Shown here piece after piece: positions 51,770-61,952 of a stretch of 64,000 nucleotides of DNA. Source of the stretch: Cryptomeria japonica (taxonomy: Eukaryota > Streptophyta > Pinopsida > Cupressales > Cupressaceae); assembly GCF_030272615.1 (NCBI RefSeq), contig NC_081415.1, positions 422,373,757 to 422,437,756 on the forward strand. The letters run 5' to 3'. The translations under genes were made by a program, and so were the position numbers. The notes beneath the pieces were generated by a model, which did no database searches, was not told where the DNA came from, and saw only the letters and a program-made list of their open reading frames with translations. The stretch's first letter is position 1. The number at the start of each line of letters is the position of its first letter.

Positions 51770-52760
51770 ATCAATGATCATGATCAACCTATCATATCAA
51801 TTGGACATTATTTTAACCCTGATCAGTGTCAATTAAGGGTTTCTCCTAAATCTTTGTCATTTGCATTATCAATCATCTCTGATCAATCAACTATCAATTT
51901 GGATCATTTTGGATTGTTTCCAATCTTCAATTATCAATCTCTTTGTCATTTTTTATCGATTTGCCATCGATCTTTTTCAATCTTTATCAAACCAATCTTC
52001 ATCAAATCAACCTTTCATCAATCTTTGATCAATTTGTCATCGATCTTAATTAGTCATCAAACCCTTTTCATTTTGGATCAATTAGTCATTGATCCCCTAT
52101 CAATTTGTCATTTATCAATCCAACCTTATTTTCATTGGTCTTCACCAATCAATATCAAGTTTTTGTCAATTATCTCTTTTGACCACAATCTTTGTTATGC
52201 ATTTATAGCTTTAATTGTGTCATGATCCGATCTCGACCTAATTCATCTCTTTTCTATCTCTTAGGGTTTAATAATTCTTTAATTATTAAGTCCTACTAAT
52301 ATCCCTTTAGGTTAAATGAATTAATTTTATTTATCCTAAGTGTCTTTTGAGTCACAATTAAATTAATTTATTTAATTAGCTAATTTGACCTCCCTTTTTG
52401 TGAGAAATTAATGAATTAAAAAATATTAATTTCTCCCACCTTTTTCTCTCCTAATTTTCTCCCCCTTTTTTCCACTAATTAGCTCCCCTTTTTGTGCTCA
52501 AAATTGTCATAATTGAAAAGCTATTTTCCCTCCCAATTTGTCATAAGTTTATGAGCCCTTTTTGTGCCTGATTTGTCATAAATAATTTGGCACATTTTCC
52601 TCCTCATTTGGTCATAATTGGTGAGCACAAATTGCTATCAATTTGTCATCTTTTGGCATAGAAATTTGTCATTCAATTTGTCATAGAATTTGCCATAATT
52701 TGTCTCCCAAATCATGCCAATTTTTGAACTAAATTGCCCTTTTCAATTTTGGAGACTTTT
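51770..52760. repeat. TTTGTCAT word-rich tract
   Basis: ATTTGTCAT or TTTGTCATCGATC occurs more than ten times in about 1 kb without strict period, first with ATCAA spacers and then with CCCTTTTTGTG spacers. Open frames are low-complexity. Likely a retroelement LTR or leader segment; ends not identified. Confidence 0.5.
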
Positions 52761-53109
52761 GTCCTATAAATTGAACTCTCTTTTCATTGATTTTCAACCA
52801 CGCTTCTAGTATCCTTACACTGTCGATTTCGCTTCCTTTTGTCATCCAATTTGCTTTCAATCACACTTGCATTTTGTAGGTGAGATCCACAACCATTTGA
52901 AGGAGAAAGAAGAATAATGGAGGAACAATGAAAGAGACATTTGCATATGTTTTATGTTTCTTTTGAATGTCTTGTCTTTCATGCCTTTATTGATTGTATT
53001 AGGGGTTAATTTCATGTTGTTTATGTTTCGTGGTTGCATAATTGATAACATGATCCTTATGCCTAATTCCCTAGTCACAATTATAAATTAAATTAATTAT
53101 AATAATTTT

Positions 53110-53560
53110 TAATTATTAATTGTAATATATAAAAAGACAAATAATCAAAGTAAAATTCAAACTTAATGAAAAATTAATCTTTAAAAGAAGAAGAGGTGGA
53201 AGAAATATAATAATGCTAATTCTTTGTTTTTTAATAATTTAATCTTTTTCCTTTTGAAACTAAAAAAACCAAGATAAAATATCTTAATAAAAATAATAAT
53301 ATTTAAACATATTATTATCACAAGAAAGTAATAATAAAATGGAATTGTTTTTATGCACATTCTTTTTCTAAATAATAATATTAAAATATATATTTTAAAT
53401 TTTTTTTATAATAAAAGCTTTCAAAAAAAAAAATATAAATATAAGCATTTGAGATTGATTATATGGTCTTGCATCCTTCTCCTCAATTCTAAACTATTGA
53501 TTTAAAAATGTAGGTGGTTAATTTCATATAGGGAATATTCTACCTTCATCATAATAATAT
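53110..53560. repeat. AT-rich dispersed repeat, copy near the LINE
   Basis: TTGTAATATATAAAAAGAC..ATGAAAAATTAATCTTTAAAAG through ATTTCATATAGGGAAT aligns with 56045-56465 in the same order over about 430 bp. Shorter matches lie at 47634-47765 and 51320-51500. Confidence 0.65.
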
Positions 53561-53629
53561 AATATAAATGTTTAAATTTATGATTAAAATTTATTATATT
53601 ATAAATTATATTAATTAAAATAATTAAAA

Positions 53630-55443
53630 AATTTGGCCTGTTAATGGGCTTTTGAGGGTTAATCCCCATAGGAAGGATGACAAAAGTCAGGAATGGGTTC
53701 CGCCAGATAATGGCTAGATCAAGGTCAACTTTGATGGGGCTTCTAGGGGGAATCCTGGGATCTCTGGGGTAGGGGTCATAGCCCGTGATGAGTTTGGAAG
53801 TATTCTAGCTTTTCGAGCTAAAAGGTTGGTGGATGGTATGAACAATGAAGCCGAGTGTCAAGTGGCTTTAGAAGCCATTCTTTTGGCAAAGAAATTGGAC
53901 GTAAATAAACTCCATCTTGAGGGGGATTCCCATATTGTGCTGAATGGGATTGCTAAGGGTCGGATGGAGGCCTGGCATCTTGACAAACACATCAGAAGGA
54001 TGAATCTCCTTCTGTGCAGGTTTGATGATTTTAAGGTCTCTCATGTTCTCAGCGAAGCAAACGTTGAGGCAGACAAGCTCTCGAATGTTGGAGCTAATAT
54101 TTCTTTGGATAGCAACTTCAATCTATTTGAGGACTTACGGAATGTGTGTTCTCTTGAGTTTGGTTGATTATGATTTAGAAGAGAAAGCGAGCCCGAGTTG
54201 TGTTTTTTGAGATTGGTTTGATTTGTTCTTGACACTAGACTTGAGGGAAAAGATGTGTCACGTGGCTTGTGACCTTTGATCTGGTTGCTAGTTGCAACAG
54301 TGGTGTAGGAATGATGAAGGTAGTAATTGGCGGGCTGATCAGATGATGATGCACAGTTTGAGGTGTTACGTGTGGAGTAATTATTTCTTGATGTGGCGCT
54401 GGCTATTTTAGGGCCTAGTCTCTTGGTTTTTTTGGCACTCTGCAGTGGTTGGTTTTGGTTTTGCTTGTGAGTGTAGGTTTTGGTCGAGAGAGTGGGGAAG
54501 GATGGAAGCCAATTTCTCCTTGTCTATAGACGGACAAATGCCTGCATTTCATGGTTCAATTTCGTGTAATCGATTGTCGAATGTTTTCAGGGTTGATGGG
54601 GAAGTGTTTTGGAGTGTTGTGTGCTTGATGGTTGGGGAAGAATTTCTGGTTTCCGACTGTCGAGCGCATACAAATCTGGACATCTCGTCCTTGTTTGTGG
54701 CGTTGGCCCTGACGGTGGGTGGTTCGACAGAGGAAGTGATGCGGGTGACATCCTTGGTGCTGAGACCTAAATGGTCAGGAGGGCTGGAGGAGGTGGTGGC
54801 TCGGGCAGAGATTGGCAAAGGTTTGAGAGTGGCACAAGGACCGTGGCGGTGGATTGGTGTGGAAACGAGAGATGTTCAGTCGTTGGCGGTTTGGTCAGCA
54901 TCCCAAACAGTGGATGCTCAGATGAAAGATGCAAGAAAGGGGTGGAGGGAAGTTGTGAAGTTTGTGCTGGAGCTAGGACCAACAGAAAGAGCAAAATTGT
55001 GCCGCAAATAGACCCCAATTAAGTCGAAGGCTCCTTTGGATGAACAGGGGTGGCCACTAGTTCGACATCAAGTCCCTTGGAAGCAAGCGAAGGTGGTGGA
55101 GCGTTACTCGCTTCGAGATGGCAAGTCGGGTACCATGTCGGGTGGAGGGAGGGAGATACATGTGGCAGGTCCCAGTCAGGGTATTCCTAATTTCTCAATG
55201 GAAGAGGCCCTTGGTTGGTTTCGTTAGGCTGGCCCCATGGGGGTTGTCAGGTCTTGGGTGGGGAGGTTTTCGTATGGTGGTTTTTGTGGTGGTAGACCTT
55301 GTAGGTTTGGTGTTTATCTCGAGTTCTGTTGATTTTGTAGGGGCGAGACCCCATGTTGTGGTATGCTGATGTTCAGCTTTAAGCATGTAATCTTTCCTTT
55401 TTAAGCAATATAAATCTATCCTGGTTATCGATCAAAAAATAAT
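53630..55443 (+). mobile_element. 5'-truncated LINE: RNase H end and 3' region
   Basis: GC-richer than its flanks. It starts inside the coding region just before an RNase H domain and ends in ATCGATCAAAAAATAATAATAA, a typical plant LINE tail. The flanks share an imperfect 14-16 bp AT-rich word (AATAATTAAAAAATT at left, AATAATTTAAAAAATTA at right), a plausible target duplication. A GTG-started open frame at 54445-55011 has no recognisable domain and lies in the LINE 3' region. Confidence 0.72.
53640..54167 (+). pseudogene. LINE-type RNase H domain
   Basis: K-V-N-F-D-G-A-S-R-G-N-P-G (first Asp), then N-E-A-E-C-Q-V-A-L-E-A (Glu), H-L-E-G-D-S-H-I-V (second Asp) and V-S-H-V-L-S-E-A-N-V-E-A-D-K-L. 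The catalytic residues are present. An in-frame TAG at 53715-53717 replaces the codon before I-K-V-N-F, and the reverse transcriptase is missing. This domain type also occurs in stand-alone host genes, but the LINE tail favours a transposon origin. Confidence 0.8.
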
Positions 55444-55446
55444 AAT

Positions 55447-57808
55447 AATTTAAAAAATTATGATTTCCAAAAAAATATTAAAAATAGAATGTTTTCAAAA
55501 TATATATATTATTATAATTATAAATATTGCATATGATAATTAGGTTTATTTTAAATAAAAATATTTGTATTTAATTTAATTTAAATAGTTTGAATCAAAT
55601 CCCTCTGATTGAATTTTATCTATATTTTGATATATCTATATAGAAAATCATTTTATTTAAAATATTGTAAATAATTTAAAAATAACAAAAACTATTTAAA
55701 TTAGATATTTCTTTTTTTAAATATAAAAAAATCCAAAAAAACTTTAAAATCTATTATTCCTAAAAATTTGCTCCTATAGCACCAATTTTTAAAAACCAAT
55801 CATAGTGTAGATATACCATTTATATATTATATTAAGTTCAAAAATAATTCTTAACTTTATAAAAATCAAGTGTATACAAATATAATACTCACTTTTGATT
55901 GGTGCGAAGTAATTGATTAGTTAGGCTTCACTGAATGCAATAGTATTGCCTACAACAAGTACTAATAAAAGGTAGATCTTTAATTCAAAATATAATTATT
56001 CTACAATAATAAATTTTTTAATAAGACTAATTTTAATATTTTAATTATTAATTGTAATTTTATAAAAAGATAAATAATTAAAATAAATTTTAAACTCAAT
56101 GAAAAATTAATTCTTATAAGAAAATAGAAAAATAAAGGCAATTCTTTATTTTTTAATATCTTTTTCCTTTTTGAAAAAAAAAGATAGAATATCATAGATT
56201 TTTTATTTCATGCAAATTCTTTTTCTAATTAATAATATTAAAATTGATATTTTTTAGTTTTTATCATAAAAAAAATTTAAATTCTTTTTCTAATTAACAA
56301 TATTAAAATTTATATTTTTTTAGTTTTTATCATAATTTTTTTTTAAATTAATATAAATGTAAACATGTGATTGAGATAAATTCTTTTATCTTACATCTTC
56401 TCAATTTTGAACCATTGATTTTAAAAAGTAAGTCATCCATTTCATATAGGGAATGCCTTCGATATAATAAGTGATATATATTTTTATTAAATTTGTTTTA
56501 TAATTGATATTTTTCATTATTTATTTTTAATTATATTTTATCTTATTTTATCTCTTTTTATATTATTTATAATATGTTCATCATTTATATAACATTTATT
56601 ATATTGTAATTCCTACCTCAAAACTAGCAATGTTTATATTGGATCAACCTCCAAACTAATACTTTCTTATCTTGGGTTAACTTTGGGTGTCTCTGGATTG
56701 ATCTAGAGTAGTACAAGATTGACTCCAAATTTAAAATTCTAAATTCGATCTAACTTTCTCACCCATTTTTCACTAGCAATTGTAAGCCAACTTGGTAAGC
56801 GTGCATGATTTATTGTAATACATTGGTATTTAAAGATATTTGATGTTCATTTAACTCACATGGGACAATAAGGTGGAAATCAGTTTAGGGACTTTTCAAT
56901 TTAGATTTTAAAATGAATACATCTACATCATAATTTAAATCTATATCAAAATCGTGTAGGTCATTTACATGCTTGAGAATGTTGTTTCTAATTATCCACT
57001 CAAACTTGTAGAGTTCCAGTATAATAGGACGTTGACCTCAGGAATTTGACCTTGTTGATCCAACAACTTCCCCTAAGGTGTTTTTAAATTTGGCATCCTC
57101 AAGAGCATTAAGATACTAGAGATTGCATTAAACCAAGTTCTAAAAGTTTGACATCTACTAGATTGAATCTATTAGTGTCTATATTTGTAAGCTCCAAAAT
57201 TGATGAAAATCCTTCTTCTTTCTTTTTTTGTTGCCTTTGTCTTGTGTTGTACCCACCTTCAATATTAAATCTAATAAATCATAAGTGGATGCTTTTTTGT
57301 GTTGAAAGGACTTAAACTCCTGAAATAACTTAATTGTTGGAGTTTAATGCAGAGTTTCAAGTGTTTGTTGTTAATAAGAAGAGATTTTGTAACTTTTGTC
57401 AACTCAAGACACCAAGTTCTAAACTGAGGTAAAATCCTTGGAATTGCTTTTGTCTTATTTTTTTGGCATTTAGGAAAAGTTTATAAGTCCTTGTTGGCTC
57501 TTGATGCCCAATTGGAAAGTAGGGTGAAATTGCTAACAAGGTGTATAATGTTTATTAGCACTTTCTTGATGTTCCAAAACTTCAATTGGCTCTTGCCAAC
57601 TCACTCCTCACCAAGGGTGAAATGTTGACAAGCTTTGAGCATAGTTTGTGTTGGTAAAGTTGGTTGGATTATAAACCCCTTTTCAAGACCTAAAATTATT
57701 TTACAAACTCAACATTTCTTTATCCAATGGGTGGTAATAGTCATGTTGATCACTAGGGTTGGTTCTAGATCACTACTTGAGTCTCGATGAAGACTAAGGA
57801 AGTGTATG
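55447..57808. other. AT-rich non-coding DNA
   Basis: 55447-56640 is very AT-rich and includes the dispersed repeat at 56045-56465 and a local duplication (TTCTTTTTCTAATTAA at about 56217 and 56283). 56640-57808 is less AT-rich with no long frame. I recognise no gene. Confidence 0.5.
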
Positions 57809-59281
57809 TGGTGCAGGAGCACCCAAGATAAGATTGCCCACCATGAGGCCATAATGAATATTTATGAGATATTAAGTCTATGAGGTTAAAATTACCATTT
57901 GATATTGTAATCATGGCTAATAATGCCATTTGAAGTCATATTGTTCATGTATTGAGTCATGTTGTAATAAGTTGTCAAATGTTGTCATGTGGGCAAAATG
58001 ATGTCAAAATGAGCATGTAATGGGGTTCAATGGGTAGAATAGGAGTTTAATAAGTATTTTAAGTTTCATAAGGTCTCATATGACCATATCGATGTAATAG
58101 GTTGATTAAGTTGAATCTTGTAACAAAAAAGATTAAAACTTGTCAATTGACAACTAAAAGTGTCAAGTTGACAACAAATTAGGGATGTAACGCCTAAAAG
58201 GTGGTTGTATGGGTGATTAAGAGTTGGTTGTCGATTTTCATGAAGAAGATGTATTTAAACATTGGTTCACACACCAAAAGGGGGAGATATACAATTTGGA
58301 ATATAAAGGCAATTGGTTATGAATAGAAGAACACAGTTTCCCTGAACTATTTGGTTAAAATCTGCACTTTATTGGTCTAAAACCCTTCTTCTTTGCTTCA
58401 TTTTTTATTGGAAATGGATTTGAAAATGTAGAGGAGTGTTTGAAATATCATTTGATACTATTATTAAAGGTTTTACATTCAAATTTGATACACTTCGATT
58501 GGCTATCCTAAAATCTGTTGTAGGTGATTGTTTTAGGGAAGTTTTGAGAGTCAAAAATGTGAAATTGACTCATCCTATTTTGTGTAACTTATGTAGTTTT
58601 TAGGATGAGTCTACAATGTGTACTATAAGTGTTTTTATTATTGAGAATGCAGGAAAGATCATGAACGTGTAAGGAGAGTGCCTTATGGGTGGAGAGTCAC
58701 AAGTTGACTTAGTGAGTAACCGATGCCATGTGAAGACCTGAAGGATTTCATTTAATAAGGGTAATATTTTATGGTCAATTATGTGTATGTAGGGTGGATA
58801 GAAGGTTTTGGATCCTTTGGTTGGATCTAGAAGTGACCGTAAGTGAGAGATTGGGAAAGCCTTAGGTTTGGGTTCCTAAAAATGTGGGTTTTGTCTTTGA
58901 ATAGGTAAACGGGCATGGCACCGCCTAAAACCCTGAAAATCCTTTGTTTTAAAACATTTCCTAAGACTTTTTTTGGATGTGAAGGTCTAGAGTTGTGATC
59001 CAAAGGGTGTTCCTTTGGAAAAGTGTGCTAATTTGGCTTAATCCTAATAGGACAGGGTATTGAAACTGGGTATTGGTCCAAAACAACCATATCTGAAATT
59101 TAAGTATGTTGTGAAACTTGCAAATGGGTATCTGGAAGTGTGTTTTGTTTTCCAAGTGATTTGGTGAAGGTTTGTGAGTGCAAGATGTGAAGGGTTGGGG
59201 AACCTAGTATTGGTTGGTTGAAGTGTATTTGTGCCAACTCATTTGAGTGAGATAAAGAAGTTGACACAAGGCTCCACATCA
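57809..59281 (+). repeat. 5' LTR of element I
   Basis: 1473 bp, TGGTGCAGGAGC to GGCTCCACATCA, followed by TAT and the PBS. Highly similar to the 3' LTR but shorter by one internal deletion upstream of GTGATTTGGTGAAGG. Confidence 0.92.
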
Positions 59282-59284
59282 TAT

Positions 59285-59296
59285 TGGTATCAGAGC
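59285..59296 (+). other. Primer binding site of element I
   Basis: TGGTATCAGAGC, complementary to initiator Met tRNA, three bases after the 5' LTR end. Confidence 0.9.
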
Positions 59297-59348
59297 AAGG
59301 GATTAGGTCCTTCCAGGTTGTTGCCGGTTGAGGAGAAGAGTGGAAAAG

Positions 59349-60101
59349 ATGGAAGTGTTAAGAAGACATTTGCAAGTATGGGAGGAAAGAAAAAAGAGAA
59401 AGAGGCAAAGGAAACTTGATAAAGAGATGGCAGCATTAAATCAAGAAGTGAGAATATGGAACTTGGAATTTAAAGAGATGAGAAAAGGACTTGAGGCTTT
59501 AGAAGAAGCTTTAGAAGATGCAGAAGAAGACTTCATAGATGAAGATGTTAAGGAAGAAGTAAGTTGTCCATTGGAAGGGCAAGAGTGCAAGGTGCAACAA
59601 CAAGAAGATGTGGAACCTAGTGATGAAAAGGTTCAAGATATTGAAATAGAGATGGAAGACAAAGATGTTGATGAGGACAGTAAGGATTCAAGTCTTGAAG
59701 GGCTTGAGAATGATGAGGTAAACATTATTGGGACTGTGTTATGTCCATTGAGAGTGGGAAAGAGTGCAAAGCAGCAAAGTACTCCTATGACAACAAGTTG
59801 TGAGGCTAATGATGTAGCCATGGAGTTGAGTAATGAGTTGGTATGCCAAGAGGAATGGCATGGGAAGGTTGAGTTGGTCTCAGTGGAAGAGGAGACTATT
59901 GATGAGTTGGCGGTAGGCCTTGAGAAGGCCAAAGATTTTGTTTATTCTCCAAGCATGGATATTTTGGATGTTGAGTATATTGATGTTACTAAGATGGAGG
60001 ATAGTCTTTGGATGGTACATATGATTGAGTTGCAGTTGTATGCAACAATGTTAGAGGTGTTGGTCATCATGAAGTTGCTTATGGATGGAAAAGGACAATA
60101 G
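59349..60101 (+). CDS. Acidic coiled-coil ORF of element I (about 250 aa)
   Basis: First ATG after the PBS is at 59349. Residues 1-30 are Lys/Arg-rich (E-E-R-K-K-R-K-R-Q-R-K), about 30-70 form a coiled-coil (L-E-A-L-E-E-A-L-E-D-A), about 70-125 are strongly acidic, and the C-terminus is mixed and hydrophobic (M-L-E-V-L-V-I-M-K-L-L-M). Its position after the PBS is that of gag, but no zinc knuckle, protease or capsid motif is seen. It may be a remodelled gag or a captured host segment. The frame is intact over 750 nt, so perhaps still maintained. Confidence 0.55.
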   Translation: MEVLRRHLQVWEERKKRKRQRKLDKEMAALNQEVRIWNLEFKEMRKGLEALEEALEDAEEDFIDEDVKEEVSCPLEGQECKVQQQEDVEPSDEKVQDIEIEMEDKDVDEDSKDSSLEGLENDEVNIIGTVLCPLRVGKSAKQQSTPMTTSCEANDVAMELSNELVCQEEWHGKVELVSVEEETIDELAVGLEKAKDFVYSPSMDILDVEYIDVTKMEDSLWMVHMIELQLYATMLEVLVIMKLLMDGKGQ

Positions 60102-60311
60102 GTAGTGCTACTTTTGCCAATGGGAGGCAAACCAAAAGTGAAGATAAAAGAGAGAGGGAAGATCCAAAAGGATAACGGACAAGCAAGGAGTAGATTGCAG
60201 AAGGAGGACAAGTACAAGCCCAAAGTCAAGATGAAATCCATGTTTTATTTTCTAATGTTTTGTTTTGCAGGCATTTCCAAGGGACTTGGAAATTTTGAAC
60301 CCTCGGGAGTA

Positions 60312-61952
60312 TGGTGCAGGAGCACCCAAGACAAGATTGGCCACCATGAGGCCATAATGAATATTTATGAGATATTAATTCTACGAGGTTAAAATGACCA
60401 TTTGATATTGTCATTTGAAGTCATATTGTTCATGTATTGAGTCATTTTATAATAAGTTGTCAAAAGTTGTCATGTGGGCAAAATGATATCAAAATGAGCA
60501 TGTAATGGGGTTCAATGGGTAGAATAGGAGTTTAATAAGTATTTTGAGTTTCATAAGGTCTCATATGACCATATCGATGTAATAGGTTGATTAAGTTGAG
60601 TCCTCTAACAAGAAAGATTAAAACTTGTCAATTGACAACTAAAAGTGTCAAGTTGACAATAAATTAGGCATGAAACGCCTAAAAGGTGGTTGTATAGGTG
60701 GTTAAGAGTTGGTTGTCAGTTTTTATTGAGAAGATGTATTTAAACATTGGTTTAGGGGAGACATACAGATTGGAATATAAAGGCAATTGGTTATTAATAG
60801 AAGAACACAGTTTCCCTGAACTGTTTGGTTAAAATATGCACTTAATTGGTTTGAAACCCTTCTTCTTTGCTTCATATTTTATTGGAAATGGATTTGTAAA
60901 TGTAGAGGAGTGTTTGAAATACAATTTGATACTATTATTGAAGGTTTTACATTCAAATCTGATACACTTCTATTGGTTGTCCTAAAATATGTTGTAGGTG
61001 ATTGTTTTAGGGAAGTTTGGAGAGTCAAAAATGTGAAATTCACTCATCCTACTTTATGCAAATTTTTTAACTTGTAGGATGAGTCTAAAATATGTACTAT
61101 AAGTCTTTTTATTATTGAGAATGCAAGGAAGATCATGAACATGTAAGGAGAGTGCCTTATGGGTGGAGAGTCACAAGTTGACTTAGTGAGTAACCGATGC
61201 CATGTGAAGGTCTGAAGGATTTCATTTAATAAGGATAATATTTTATGGTGGATTATGTGTATTCAGGTGGATAGAAGGTTTTGGATCCTTCGTTTGGGTC
61301 TAGAAGTGAGCGGAAGTGAGAGATTGGGAAAGCCTTAGGTTTGGGTTCCTAAATATGTGGGTTTTGTCTTCGAATAGGTAAACATGCATGGCACTGCCTA
61401 AAACCCTGAAAATCCTTTGTTTTGAAACATTTCCTAAGAATTTTTTGGGTGTGAAGTTATGGATTTGTGATCCAAAGGGTGTTCCTTTGGAAAAGTGGGC
61501 TAATTTGGCCTAATCCAGTAGGATAGGGTATTGAAACTGGGTATTGGTCCAAAACCACCATATCTGAAATTTAAGTATATTGTGAAACTTGCAAATGGGT
61601 ATCTGAAAGTGTGTTTTTTTTCCAAGTTGTTTGGGAAAGTTTTGAGTTAATGTGCAAATACCGGTTTGAAGGGCTAGTAGGAATAAACCGGTTAAGTGTT
61701 GTTTTGTGTATTGGGGATTGAACTGGTCAACTTGGGTATGTGGAATCTTGTGTCAAGGTTTCACAGGTGTGTTGAACCCAAAAGTCATGTTTGGTTAAGC
61801 CATTGAAGTTGAAAAACCCCATTTGAGTGATTTGGTGAAGGTTTGTGAGTGTAAGATGCGAAGGGTTGGGGAACCTAGTATTGGTTGGCTGAAGTGTATT
61901 TGTGCCAAGTAATTTGAGTGAGATAAAGAAGTTGACACAAGGCTCCGCATCA
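60312..61952 (+). repeat. 3' LTR of element I
   Basis: 1641 bp. It retains a 190-bp segment with two ACCGGTT-type words (near 61660 and 61695) that the 5' LTR lost. The LTR of H also carries ACCGGTT words. Confidence 0.92.

Larger units (their letters stand above)
57809..61952 (+). mobile_element. Element I: non-autonomous LTR retrotransposon
   Basis: 4144 bp with LTRs 57809-59281 (1473 bp) and 60312-61952 (1641 bp), each from TGGTGCAGGAGCACCC to CTCCRCATCA. The left LTR has a deletion of about 190 bp near its end. A PBS for initiator Met tRNA follows the left LTR. Flanking words are GTATG (57804-57808) and GTATA (61953-61957), a 4/5 target duplication. The 1030-bp interior has one acidic coiled-coil ORF and no protease, reverse transcriptase or integrase. 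Confidence 0.88.

Noticed and set aside
53826-54167. Host RNase H gene
   Set aside because: Upstream in-frame stop, missing start, and a LINE-like tail downstream point to a truncated transposon.
54445-55022. 188-codon open frame and overlapping small frames
   Set aside because: No ATG at the start, lies in the 3' region of the LINE, no recognisable domain.
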